Under the pieces are notes generated by a model. The model was not told the DNA's origin, did no database searches, and was given only the letters and a program-made list of their open reading frames with translations. Shown here one piece after another: positions 9,901 to 19,027 of a DNA stretch of 64,000 nucleotides; the first letter of the stretch is position 1; each line of letters begins with the position of its first letter. This stretch comes from Bolinopsis microptera (lineage: Eukaryota; Ctenophora; Tentaculata; Lobata; Bolinopsidae): the NCBI RefSeq assembly GCF_026151205.1, contig NC_087077.1, forward strand, positions 14,234,983 through 14,298,982, in the 5' to 3' direction. The position numbers were made by a program, and so were the translations under genes.

Positions 9901-12900
9901 ATAATCTACATGGCTTTTGAAGTTTAATTTACTATCTAGAATGAGGCCAAGATATTTTGTCTCTTTGCACTCCTTGATTGTGAAAGTTACCTCATTACAT
10001 TCAATGGTTAATTCATCATGTTGATCAACAGAATCAAACAATAGGAATTCAGTCTTCTTTTCATTGAGTGATAATTTATTTACACTGAGCCATTTAAAGA
10101 TTGTCATAAGTTCTATTTTCATGTTTATAAATGTGCTTCTGCAAGTTTGATCAAAGAATAGTGCACCATCATCTGCAAATAGAAAGGGCTTAGATAGGTT
10201 ACAGGCATAAATGATGTCATTTATGAAGATACTAAATAATATAGGCCCAATGATGCTTCCTTGTGGTACACCACTCAGAACTTCTAAAAATGAACTTAGT
10301 TTGCCATTGATCCTAGTGCATTGATATCTACAAGATAAGAAGTTCTTAAACCAGGTTAAAGCAATGCCACCAATTCCATAATATGCCAATTTTTGAAGCA
10401 ATATTTCATGATTCACTGTGTCAAAGGCCTTCTTAAGATCAAGAAAGATGATTCCTGGTTTATAAGACTTAGATTTACTCATATATATTTCGTCCATCAG
10501 ATCGTACATCAAATAAGTTGTGGAGTGATTTTTCCGAAAACCATATTGATGCCGGATGAAAAGTTTGTTCTCTTCCATGTAATCAGTGAGTTGCTTGCCG
10601 ACAAAGTATTCTATAAGTTTTCCTACAAGTGGAAGGATGGATATTGGCCTGTAATTATTAGGATCATCTTTCATTCCTGCCTTATGGATGGGAGTTACTC
10701 TAGCTTTTTTACAAAGGGTTGGTACAACACCTGTATTAAGGCTCAAATTGACAATATGGGTCAGTGGCTCAACTATGTGTGGTACAGCTTGCTTAAGTAA
10801 AAATAGAGGCACATCGTCATATGAGGCCTTGTCATTCTTGAGCGTTTCGACATACATAAGGATATCAGTTTCATATATTTCTTGGAATCTATCAAATGAG
10901 ATGTTAGAAGTTCTAGGAGGTAAAAAATCAGTAAAACTAACTCTTTCAATATTGGGGGCCTGATTTTGTAATCTTGATCCAACATTTGCAAAATGAAAGT
11001 TAAATAGCTCAGGATCATTCTCATTGATAGTTTGACAATTAGTTGTACCAGGGGTCATATTTGATGCCAGTTTGATAGTTTTCCATACCCCTTTAAGATC
11101 ATTCTTGGCACTTTTAACTTGTAGATCATCGATTACATTAGCCTTTTTGCAGGTTTTAGCTAATTTATTTCTAATATTTCTCTGAATCTTGTAGCAATCC
11201 CAGGCCTCATTACACTTTATACATTTGCTACATATACCACATTTATTGCAATTTCCATTGTCTCTCTTATCCTTCTTTTTACGGAATTTCTTTAGAAGAA
11301 AATGTGTATGATTAATGGCATTTAAAAGTTCAGTAGAAGGTTTATGTATGAACTTTTCATGCCTTTCTATGGTCTTGCAAGGGAAGAAGGTTGCATATGC
11401 CTGTTCAATATGATGACAAAGGCCAGCAGTGATAGCTTCAACATCTGTACTTTCCAAAAGTGGACTGTAATCAGAACAGGTATCTAGATAGTCTAAGAAT
11501 TGTTTAACATTACGTTTACAATGATTTCTAATTTCAACCTTTTCAAATTTAGGAGCTATATATAGCTATAGGTACTTTACAATCTATCTCACACATAATA
11601 GCTTGATGATCCCCAATACGTTCATCAAGAACAGAAGATTGAACAAAATCTGCATAACAGTTAGTGAATATTACATCAATAGTAGTCTGGGTAAAATTGT
11701 CTCCACGTTTAGCAACTCTAGTTATCCCTTGAATGGTTTGAACTAGATTGTAACATCTCAAGGTCATATCTAATTTTTTGTACTGGGTGGATGAGATATT
11801 ATTCTGGTCAATGTTTATATCCCCAATCCAGATAACCTTTTTCCCGTTCAATTTTTTCATGCAAAAATTAATGTACTCAATAAAGTTATCAACACTGCAA
11901 TAATTTCCAGAGCGATAGAAGCAGCAAACATTGATCTTGCTATTCTTAAGCTTCACCCATAATGCTTCAATGTTATCAAGCTTACTATCCATAACTAATT
12001 CTGTGTAAGCTAGTTTTTTGTTTATCATTAAGCCACAACCACCCCTAGAACTGTTTGGCCTGTCGCATCGCATAATGTTGAAGGAGGAAGGAATATTTAT
12101 GGTGTCTGTGTCAATAGTATCATTAAGATTCATCTCATTTAGGGAAAGTATGTCTAGCTTATGATCTCGAATGAGTTGAGTAAGTTCATTACTTTTAGCT
12201 AAATTTAGGAGACCACCTTGAATGTTACAGTGACCAATGCAAAGGTTATGAAATTTGTCAGCTGAGTTGTGAATATTTGTCATTTCACAAAACGTGTTAG
12301 TCGTTGTGTCTGATTAAACTAAAATCAGGTGAAAATTATCCGCCTGTAAATATTTTCAATAGAAAAGTTTTAAACTTGAAATCAAAATAAATATTCAGGT
12401 GGAAATGTCATGTCGATTTCAATGGTGAGCATGGTACTTGATGTGCTTTGCTAGTTTAAAGATACCATCGCTGTTTAGATGCACATTGTCTTCCCCAAAT
12501 CTACTGAATTAAAAGTAATAACATAGATATCATCGAGGTACATAATACAAACGTTGCCACTGATTATTAAATATCAGACAATATTGTTTGAACTCTGAAA
12601 GTCGAATTTCAATTTAAAATCCTAATCCAGAAAAGAAACCACATAAATGGCATCTTTTAAACTCACTTCACAGGCAACTTTAAACCAGGGGAGTTTCTGG
12701 ATTTTTTGAAGATCAAGTTACTTGGTGTGCTACAATTGTTTTTCTTGCCAGGTGTAGGTCGAGGGGTGGCAGTCATCATTCTTTTCGGCGGAGTTGCAAA
12801 CATGGTTCGGTTTGCCTGTCTTTTTCCTGAAGAGATGAAAAATAGCAATTTCTTACTCAATAAATTCTAGCAAAAACTTGCTGAACTTGCTAAACAAAAT

Positions 12901-13083
12901 TATTTCTAAGGAACCTTTGAAGTTTGAAGACAGAATAAAGCCACACTAAGTAAGAAAAAAAAACTGTCCATTGATACATAATGTGAAAGGTAATTGTAAC
13001 GTATTAAGCAAACCTAGAGCAGGAGTAAACGTCTGATTTCGGGCTTTGAGAGGAGTTCTTCCTACGATCATCTCCATTTCCAT
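6944..13083 (-). CDS. TP-rich acidic protein with N-terminal destruction box (candidate securin-like), 7 exons
   Basis: Exons on the minus strand: 13014-13083, 12667-12826, 8271-8380, 8010-8144, 7640-7777, 7340-7435 and 6944-7080. Every junction has GT/AG borders and phases fit throughout. The total is 846 nt, 281 residues, from ATG 13083 to TAG 6944. The N-terminal third is basic with many TP sites (RTPLKARN at residues 9-16, FATPP, TPRPTPGKK, STPSN, KTPGK, STPGK). RTPLKARN fits the APC/C destruction box R-x-x-L-x-x-x-N. The middle has two CPWA repeats (RCPWADKT, LCPWANIS). The C-terminal part is acidic and proline/leucine rich (DPLPIGFEQDEL, DYPLPPLSEYPD, ELDLELQELLEL). A basic N-terminus with a degron and an acidic C-terminus is the plan of securin, the separase inhibitor. 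Primary similarity is weak and no KEN box is seen, so the name is a suggestion. A LINE occupies intron 2. Confidence 0.65.
9298..11457 (-). CDS. LINE reverse transcriptase ORF
   Basis: About 719 residues in an open frame. The frame is open upstream of 11457 to about 11560, so the nominal start (a TTG) is not a real start. A cysteine cluster (CNKCGICSKCIKCNEAWDC) lies near residues 71-89. The RT domain shows YRPISILPLVGKLIE, the GFRKNHST block, FLDLKKAFDTVNHEILLQKL, LSGVPQGSIIGPILFSIFIND and the catalytic FADDGALFF. The C-terminus has the typical LINE tail LGAKCWNNVPTDLRNLP. All catalytic aspartates are present, but separation from the endonuclease by a frameshift makes this copy probably inactive. 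Confidence 0.9.
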   Translation of the reverse strand: MESTDVEAITAGLCHHIEQAYATFFPCKTIERHEKFIHKPSTELLNAINHTHFLLKKFRKKKDKRDNGNCNKCGICSKCIKCNEAWDCYKIQRNIRNKLAKTCKKANVIDDLQVKSAKNDLKGVWKTIKLASNMTPGTTNCQTINENDPELFNFHFANVGSRLQNQAPNIERVSFTDFLPPRTSNISFDRFQEIYETDILMYVETLKNDKASYDDVPLFLLKQAVPHIVEPLTHIVNLSLNTGVVPTLCKKARVTPIHKAGMKDDPNNYRPISILPLVGKLIEYFVGKQLTDYMEENKLFIRHQYGFRKNHSTTYLMYDLMDEIYMSKSKSYKPGIIFLDLKKAFDTVNHEILLQKLAYYGIGGIALTWFKNFLSCRYQCTRINGKLSSFLEVLSGVPQGSIIGPILFSIFINDIIYACNLSKPFLFADDGALFFDQTCRSTFINMKIELMTIFKWLSVNKLSLNEKKTEFLLFDSVDQHDELTIECNEVTFTIKECKETKYLGLILDSKLNFKSHVDYIIRKVMKRIGAMYRSKALLPIKYRKMFANALMLPQFDYLDTIYCRAGKTKLAELDTLYKKVAKIALNVPQTESSLNVYRDMKWLPLHLRRQLHLSNYMFRIIHDNCPTNFMNKFSYISGGSRSGESCNLYVNRSTSHKNFQYLGAKCWNNVPTDLRNLPDVKSFSDSYKKQLLSSITTDPNYTVDNSYDKFYTAIIVDDN
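11549..12283 (-). CDS. LINE endonuclease domain (apurinic-endonuclease-like)
   Basis: 244 residues from ATG 12283. It matches the exonuclease-endonuclease-phosphatase fold of LINE ORF2: an N-terminal H-CNIQGG strand, the catalytic-region LNEMNL (glutamate), RGGCGLMI, the metal-binding WIGDINID (aspartate and asparagine) and the terminal GDHQAIMCEID (aspartate-histidine pair). This enzyme nicks the target DNA to prime reverse transcription. The ORF ends by frameshift, not at a natural domain end, and the same polyprotein continues in another frame. Confidence 0.85.
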   Translation of the reverse strand: MTNIHNSADKFHNLCIGHCNIQGGLLNLAKSNELTQLIRDHKLDILSLNEMNLNDTIDTDTINIPSSFNIMRCDRPNSSRGGCGLMINKKLAYTELVMDSKLDNIEALWVKLKNSKINVCCFYRSGNYCSVDNFIEYINFCMKKLNGKKVIWIGDINIDQNNISSTQYKKLDMTLRCYNLVQTIQGITRVAKRGDNFTQTTIDVIFTNCYADFVQSSVLDERIGDHQAIMCEIDCKVPIAIYSS

Positions 13084-13412
13084 ACTGTAGTAAAATTATA
13101 TAGTTCTAGCTGTACTAGTTTACTTTTAATTGACCCAGTGGAATATAAGCGGCCATTAAGATGTACGTCTGGTGGTGAAATGGATCGAAACTAAAAATGT
13201 CTCATTCATAATTTAGGAGCTTAACCAGCACCCTGCATTATATCAGTAACGATCAAGCTATTAGTACCTTTGAGCTAGAAATGACATAAATCATAAATCA
13301 ACTCAAAATACAAGTCTTAATGACCTGGGGCTGCTAATTCATAATATCTTTACCCTGTCGGCTGGATCCCTATTTCTCTTAACTTTATGACCCAATATAT
13401 ATAAACTATATA

Positions 13413-13485
13413 GGGGCATGGTGGCTGAGTGGTTAGAGCAATAGAGCATCCACCTCCTAGGTAGAAGGTTTAGGGTTCCATTCCA
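13413..13485 (+). mobile_element. tRNA-derived SINE-like head
   Basis: The stretch GGGGCATGGTGGCTGAGTGG has a near-consensus RNA polymerase III A box (TGGCTGAGTGG). About 40 bp further, GGGTTCCATTCC is a degenerate B box. Spacing and order fit a tRNA-like promoter. The following 100 bp or so (through about 13560) ending in AT-rich sequence could be the SINE body. A decayed tRNA gene is the alternative. Confidence 0.5.
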
Positions 13486-13559
13486 AGTCTATAGAGAAAG
13501 CTAAGGATCTGTTGGATCTATACGAAGTTACTCATCTGTGTATTATTATAAATATTTAT

Positions 13560-14690
13560 ATAAAAAGTATTCAAACAATATACACATAATATCACAATGA
13601 CCCTATATAAAATGAAACCGTCAAAAATGTAGTACATGTTCCCCTTCTAAAATATTAACTAAATATAAAATAATAAATATTTCCCCACCAACATTAATCA
13701 TATATCAAATACGATATTATTTTTTAAAATTTATCAAATACATTATAATAATTTAAAATCTATTCAAACTTCACAGTGGAATAAAGATTTATAAACCACT
13801 TCTTTGCCACATAAAGATGAAACCAAAAATTATCAATATGTTTCTCTGACATAACTGGCTCCCTCAATACTTCCTAAGACTTCATGTGAAACATTCCAAA
13901 ATAGCTATCATTTGTTATACTTTTAGATATCATATGTTTCTTAAATCCTTCTAATTTACTTTTAAAGCCTCAAACTGTCGCAGAGTTCCTGACATCCGGA
14001 GGGAGTCCAATACGGAATAACTCGCTCCGGGAGGAAATACTTCTCGAGATTCTTGATTTTAGTGTACCAAATGTGTGATTTTGTGGTAAATTTTTTTTAA
14101 AGCATTGACCCTATATAAAAATTCAATATGAAATTCAATAAAAAATCTTAGTAAATTTTATATAAACCCTTTAAGTAGTAGAGTTTGTTGGCTCTAAATT
14201 TATATCTAGTTCTGATATTTTAACAGCGCTACCACTTTTTATCCCTCTTTCTCCTCTAAGCTAAGAGCTATCTTGATTTTAGTTAAACTTATACTATAGT
14301 ACATTTGTTACTTGAAACAAGATTGAGACCGGATCTGCTAATTCTAAACATCCCGGATCCATAATCAGTCAAACCACTAGTTACTTTAAAAGCTTGTATA
14401 AGATCCTCATATCACGTATTCGCTGCTCTACCAGCGTTGTCAAATTAAGGATTTCTAGTCTACAGTTATAAGACACTAAGACTTATAGGGATACCCTTAC
14501 AAAAGATCTTGAACGATTACCAAATTTAACATCTTTTAGTTAACCTTGTTTAAACCTCAATAAAAACAAATTTCCACATCACACATTATCCGGTTGAGTT
14601 TACTATACATACCGCAACTGCGGAAAATTACAGTTTATTTGTTTATTGTTATAAATCGTTACAGTACACGCCAAATAAAATCATGAATTA
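13560..14690. other. AT-rich intergenic DNA, no gene seen
   Basis: Long AT-rich stretch with no domain-bearing ORF. A more GC-rich island at about 13975-14060 breaks the composition and may be a transposon relic, but I could not identify it. Confidence 0.4.
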
Positions 14691-15588
14691 ACTTATTGCA
14701 TAACACATCAGTATATATTTTCCCGATCCACGACTTAAAGTGCCGCAGGCACAAAAGAGTCAATGACAAGGTTTAGCGAACAAGGGTTTTTTCTCGTATA
14801 CAGTAGCTTGCGACCGTCCTGCGTATGTACGTGCGTTCCTACCTGCGCAAAGTTATTTTAGGCGATAATCTGAATTAAATAATTGTTGGCGCGCGGCGCT
14901 GAACTGACCAAGTACATTTGACATTGTTGCTTTCACCATGTACATATTATCCCGCTACACACTACTAGGCCATAGGCACTATAATAATTGATAGAATATT
15001 GTTATTATTATTTTGAGTCAGTATTACTATTTTGCACATATCCGTGCATGTCAGGTTGCAAAACAATAAACATATGGTTACATAACAATATACTGTATAC
15101 ACGATTTTCAAATTCAATATGGAATTATATTTGTAGTTATATAACCTACCAGGACGCGCGCCGAATTAAAACAGATATTTTACGAGTATCACCCGTTAAC
15201 ACATAGCCAAAGCCACATTAACGTTAGAGCCGTCCTATAATTAAGGTTTGCTGGGTACGGTCCATTTATTTATTAAGTTAAAGGTCACAAGGGAGCTGAA
15301 ACCAGGTTTTCGATCAAACATTGCCATTTGTAGTCAAACGTCGCCAACAGTTGCTCTCGTCCAATTATGAAATCGCTGCATTATGAAAGGCAAGCTTCGC
15401 ATACGAATATATTCACCTAACCATGTGCTTTCGCGCCATTGCGGGCGCGCTTGTTTCATTGACCATTGTTAATGATCTGGCCCGGCGCGCGCTACTTCGT
15501 AGCACTTGCCATCGGGCGAGAAGAAAGCGGCGCGCGCTACTTCGAAGAAATTTAGACGAGTAACATCCGTCAATTGTTTCACTGCGCG

Positions 15589-15724
15589 CCTGTTTCTACT
15601 GCAAGCGCAAGGGCTTTGGATAGAGCAAACGAATATATGTAATTAAATTATGCATATATGCATAATTTAATTACATATATTCGTTTGCTCTATCCAAAGC
15701 CCTTGCGCTTGCAGTAAAAACAGG
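15589..15724. repeat. 136-bp near-perfect palindrome
   Basis: Two 68-bp arms with no spacer, centred at 15656/15657 (TGCATA|TATGCA), differ by a single base (C in the left arm, T in the right). Such a structure can extrude a cruciform. The right arm recurs at 15954 as part of the tandem duplication, but the left arm does not, so only the first copy is palindromic. Confidence 0.9.
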
Positions 15725-16255
15725 CGATGTCATTTTGCCTGCCATTATAATGGCAGGCAAAATGGCAGCGTTTGATCGCCGAGTTGGAAACAAATGTTTT
15801 ACGAGTACCACCCGTTAAAGTATTATTCGTTAAATATAAATTTGCCACACGTTACAGGCCCGCCGCGCGCGGCTGTATTGTGGTTTTCGCCCCGATACAC
15901 TAAATGAAACGACAATGGGGGGGGTCACAACGTGTTAATTGACGATGTCAATTCATATATGCATAATTTAATTACATATATTCGTTTGCTCTATCCAAAG
16001 CCCTTGCGCTTGCAGTAAAAACAGGCGATGCCATTTTGCCTGCCATTATAATGGCAGGCAAAATGGCAGCGTTTGATCGCCGAGTTGGAAACAAATGTTT
16101 TACGAGTACCACCCGTTAAAGTATTATTCGTTAAATATAAATTTGCCACACGTTACAGGCCCGCCGCGCGCGGCTGTATTGTGGTTTCGCCCCGATACAC
16201 TAAATGAAACGACAATGGGGGGGTCACAACGTGTTAATTGACGATGTCAATTCAT
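15653..16255. repeat. Tandem duplication of a 301-bp unit
   Basis: 15653-15953 and 15954-16255 are almost identical, differing by a few bases (a GATGTCATT/GATGCCATT change and the lengths of short T and G runs). Each copy carries a 34-bp perfect palindrome of the form CATTTTGCCTGCCATTA followed by its complement (15731-15764 in the first copy, about 16032-16065 in the second) and a CCCGCCGCGCGCGGC block. Confidence 0.9.
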
Positions 16256-16999
16256 CGCAGCTCGTTAACGGGTGATACTCGTAAAATATCTCATATCTGT
16301 TCCATATACAGGAGTCCAACTCGGCGCGCGTCCTGGTAAGTTGTAAACCTACAACGCAGCTCGGCGAGGCACAGTAGCGCATTTCGCCGATCTATATAGT
16401 GAGACGCATCATTTAGAAGTGGTGAAGCGACAGTGGGGGTCACCACGTGATATTAATTGACGATGTCAATTCATGGCAGCTCGGCGCGGCACAGTAGCGC
16501 ATCTCGCCGATCTAGCCAGGCGCTGTGAGAAGCCTTATTAAGTGCGCGGCGCGGCACAGTAACGCATCGCGCTACAACACGTGATACAACGACAAACGAC
16601 GTGCTACAGTTATAAATGGTGTACCGTAAACAGTAAAATTCAGGCAAAGCCTTTATACGGCTATAACTATAGCATATAAGGATTGAGAGGCACGTATTTT
16701 GTATTTCTATTTTCATTTTTATAAACCTTAATATTTCCCAACTTGAACTATAATTAAATAATACATAATAGCGAATTTTAATAATTATTATTTTGTATCT
16801 CCGGTTGGAGGACTTCGCAACTGTGAACTGCAACTGGCAACGCGAACTATCATTGTTGCTTTGCATCGAAGAACCCTTTGCAGAACGTCGCTCTGCTTTG
16901 CAGACAGAGCAACGATCTTGTTGTAGGTTTATAACCTACCAGGACGCGCGCCGAGTTGGACTCGTCGACGGTCTTAATATTTGGAAAAAATATTTTACG

Positions 17000-17005
17000 A
17001 GTATC
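17000..17005. repeat. Target-site duplication AGTATC, left copy
   Basis: AGTATC immediately precedes the left terminus AGTAGTGATC and is repeated exactly at 41387-41392 after the right terminus. Six base pairs is the duplication length made by Polinton/Maverick integration. The site lies in the repeat motif ACGAGTATCACCCGTTAA. Confidence 0.92.
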
Positions 17006-17070
17006 AGTAGTGATCTGGGTGCTGTACAATATCGATATCCTATTTATTCTGCACAGTTGTCACATGAGTC

Positions 17071-17522
17071 AAAATATGACCATTTGATTGGTTTTCAGCG
17101 TCATATCACGCGGCTGTATGTCTTCTGATTGGTTAAAGTTGATCACGTGGATTGCTTATAACTTGATGTGTAATGTTGATTTATATAGAGCCAGAGGTCA
17201 GCTGACGTAGGGAAACGGTCGCGTGACTCGCCTTGCTGTGTAATGTCGGTTTATATAGAGTCAGAGGTCAGCTGATGTAGGAAACAATCACGTGACTTTC
17301 GCGATAACTTTGAATGTCATAAGTACACTCGTAATTGTGATTATGCAGCAGTCCGGCAAAATATGACCATTTGATTGGTTTTCAGCGTCATATCACGCGG
17401 CTGTATGTCTTCTGATTGGTTAAAGTTGATCACGTGGATTGCTTATAACTTGATGTGTAATGTTGATTTATATAGAGCCAGAGGTCAGCTGACGTAGGGA
17501 AACGGCCGCGTGACTCGCCTTG
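17071..17522 (+). promoter_or_regulatory. Promoter-like repeat units in the left TIR (CCAAT, CACGTG, TATA)
   Basis: A 165-bp unit at 17071-17235 is repeated at 17358-17522. Each has two ATTGG (inverse CCAAT) boxes (TTTGATTGGTTTTC and TCTGATTGGTTAAA), a CACGTG E-box, a TTATATAGAG TATA-like box and a CAGCTGACGT element. A third TATA-box module without CCAAT sits between them at 17239-17290. CCAAT box, then E-box, then TATA box all read toward the element interior, so the simplest role is a promoter driving the ORF that begins at 18070. The right TIR has the mirror image. Confidence 0.5.
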
Positions 17523-17882
17523 GGAGCTTATTATATATAATCACTACTGCACTCTCATGCGGCTTCTATATTAATATAGAAAGTGATACAGTGTCACATG
17601 CAACTATAAGTATAATGTTTGGATCGGTTTCTCCTAAAGATTTCTCTTTGCAAGGAAAAGTGAGAGATGAGACAACTAGCTTAACAGACGAGCACTTTAA
17701 TAAGTAAGAGACCAATGCTTATATCTTTTATTTTACAGTTACACTCACATCACACGCAAATTCACATTTAGTTTCACAAGCATGGGAGCTCACCTGGTCC
17801 AACGAGCTTGGTATTTATAATCACTTATACTGCCATAAGTACACTCGTAATTGTGATTATGCAGCAGTCCGGTTGGGGCCTC

Positions 17883-17946
17883 AGACTAGTGAGTTAACGG
17901 TAACTTTCCTCTGCGGGAACATGTGGGTTCGAATCCCGCCTGGTCT
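17883..17946 (+). ncRNA. tRNA-like structure in the left TIR
   Basis: A 7-bp acceptor-like stem pairs AGACTAG with CTGGTCT. Inside it are a D-arm-like AGTT/AACT hairpin overlapping an A-box-like TAGTGAGTTAACGG, and a full T-arm GTGGGTTCGAATCCCGC containing a perfect B box GGTTCGAATCC. The anticodon arm is irregular and the total is about 64 nt, so it may be a tRNA relic or a polymerase III promoter. It sits inside a larger hairpin (AGCAGTCC at 17863 with GGACTGCT at 17958). The right TIR has the mirror copy at 40446-40509. Confidence 0.5.
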
Positions 17947-18069
17947 ACTTCCCCGAAGGACTGCTTTTGTTATGATAACCGTTATAACTAACGTTAATCG
18001 GTTACAGGTATTTAAGAAACTACAATAGTTTAATCATATTAAAACGTAACCACAAACCTTCACCATATT

Positions 18070-18402
18070 ATGTCTACAACATACTTTTCGGAAATAGAAA
18101 ATTCTGAACCATTAGCAGTTGAGGAAGTCGAAAATATTTTCTTCTCATTGGATTTACAAATACCAAAAACCTTCTCTACCGTTAACTCATCCTGTCACGC
18201 CTCTGAAATATCCACTCAACTAAAAGATGTTAAATTTGGCAACAATTTACAAAAATTCGAATTCGTTGTTACTCTAGAGCGAATATTTAAACTTGATCTA
18301 AGAACGAATAACCCATGGTTTAAATCAGAAAACAACTATAAAGACTACACTAAAGAGACACCAACCAAAAAAGTTTTTAAGAATCTGTACACAAAGAAGT
18401 AA
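18070..18402 (+). CDS. ORF starting inside the left TIR, function unknown
   Basis: 110 residues from ATG 18070, the first ORF of the element on this side. The first nine codons lie in the TIR. The product is hydrophilic and acidic at the N-terminus, lysine-rich at the C-terminus, with no recognised domain. A stop at 18400 is followed in another frame by open sequence (about 18405-18648) ending QLQAASAPEC, which may be the decayed continuation. Its position next to capsid-like and protease ORFs suggests a virion-type gene remnant. Confidence 0.45.
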   Translation: MSTTYFSEIENSEPLAVEEVENIFFSLDLQIPKTFSTVNSSCHASEISTQLKDVKFGNNLQKFEFVVTLERIFKLDLRTNNPWFKSENNYKDYTKETPTKKVFKNLYTKK

Positions 18403-18648
18403 CCCAAAAGAGTTCGTATAAGAATACTTGAAATCGAAAGCAGTGTATACGAACTACCTTATTGTAGGAGAAATAATCCAATTCTGATTCCCGAATCGGG
18501 TCGACTGCACGCACCTCACTGCAAAAACACCAATCAAGAAACTGTTGATGTTATTGGTGACCGTACTTTTCAGAATAGACAATTCCATTTACAGGATATT
18601 AAACAAAGGATCAGCCAGTTGCAAGCTGCAAGCGCACCTGAATGCTAA

Positions 18649-18978
18649 ATGATTTACCTACCAGCTAGAAGCAACGTCTCTTGTTTAATGAGAAACTTCA
18701 CATTTTTTACTAGTACTTTTCTCAATCAATCCGGATATATTAATAGCGGTGATAATCTTCTACAGCATTATTATGGAGCGTATCCAGCCCAATTCATTGA
18801 TTTGAGTCAAGACGCTAGTGGCGGGAATCAGAAAGCCCTGAATTTACAAAGAAGCGGAACTGTGCGACTCCAGCTAGAGTTCCCAGAAGCTGCCCCAGCA
18901 GGGAGGGTATTGATGGTTTTAGCCTGGTATGATGAAATTATAGAGGTGACAAACGATCGTCAGGTAATCGTGATATAA
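18649..18978 (+). pseudogene. C-terminal fragment of a Polinton-type capsid-like protein
   Basis: The last ~70 residues read YYGAYPAQFIDLSQDASGG, LNLQRSGTVRLQLEFPEA and YDEIIEVTNDRQV. This pattern (a FDLT/FIDLS-D-GG loop, an LxxxGxVRLxLxF strand and an E-x-DxxRxV ending) is characteristic of the C-terminus of the jelly-roll-type proteins encoded by Polinton and adintovirus elements. Only the end of the protein is present; the preceding ~40 residues do not continue it, so an internal deletion probably joined unrelated sequence. It lies just before the protease, as expected for a virion-gene block. Confidence 0.6.
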
Positions 18979-19027
18979 GCCTCCATTTATGGTATATAAG
19001 CAATGAATCTGTCATTGATGTGACCAT

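Larger units (their letters stand above)
9298..12283 (-). mobile_element. APE-type non-LTR retrotransposon (LINE), broken, in intron 2 of the securin-like gene
   Basis: An endonuclease ORF is followed by a reverse transcriptase ORF on the minus strand, the order of APE-type LINEs such as the CR1/Jockey group. The two ORFs are in different frames, broken near 11550-11565 within a TATAGCTATATATAGCT stretch where a small insertion or deletion is likely. No ORF1 was recognised upstream. The 3' end probably reaches below 9298 into AT-rich sequence, where a duplicated segment (TAAATTAAA-GTGGT-TATAAAACTACCACT near 9085-9165) may be the 3' tail. It fills most of a 4.3-kb intron and lies antisense to nothing coding. 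Confidence 0.9.
14691..17005. repeat. GC-rich complex repeat family, left half (interrupted by the Polinton-like element)
   Basis: The region mixes CGGCGCGCG-rich blocks with recurring motifs: ACGAGTATCACCCGTTAA (15175, 15796, 16098, inverted at 16262), ATAACCTACCAGGACGCGCG (15137, 16931, inverted at 16320), and GACGATGTCAATTCAT followed by a GCAGCTCGGCG block. It contains a 301-bp tandem duplication and two palindromes listed separately. Related sequence resumes at 41393 on the other side of the 24-kb insertion. No protein-coding capacity was seen; a short 131-residue minus-strand frame crosses it but looks fortuitous. Confidence 0.75.
17006..18096 (+). repeat. Left terminal inverted repeat, 1091 bp
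   Basis: The sequence from AGTAGTGATC to CGGAAATA at 18096 is repeated in inverse orientation at 40296-41386 with only scattered single-base differences. It includes two copies of a 165-bp promoter-like unit, a tRNA-like structure, and the start codon of the first left-hand ORF (18070). An identical 65-codon open frame (17510-17707 and 40685-40882) lies in both termini but starts with GTG and has no features. Confidence 0.93.

Noticed and set aside
16471-16866. 131-codon minus-strand ORF in the GC-rich repeat
   Set aside because: No recognisable content; it crosses from GC-rich repeat into AT-rich DNA and is probably fortuitous.
17510-17707. 65-codon ORF identical in both termini (also 40685-40882)
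   Set aside because: It begins with GTG, has no features, and its conservation is that of the whole inverted repeat.
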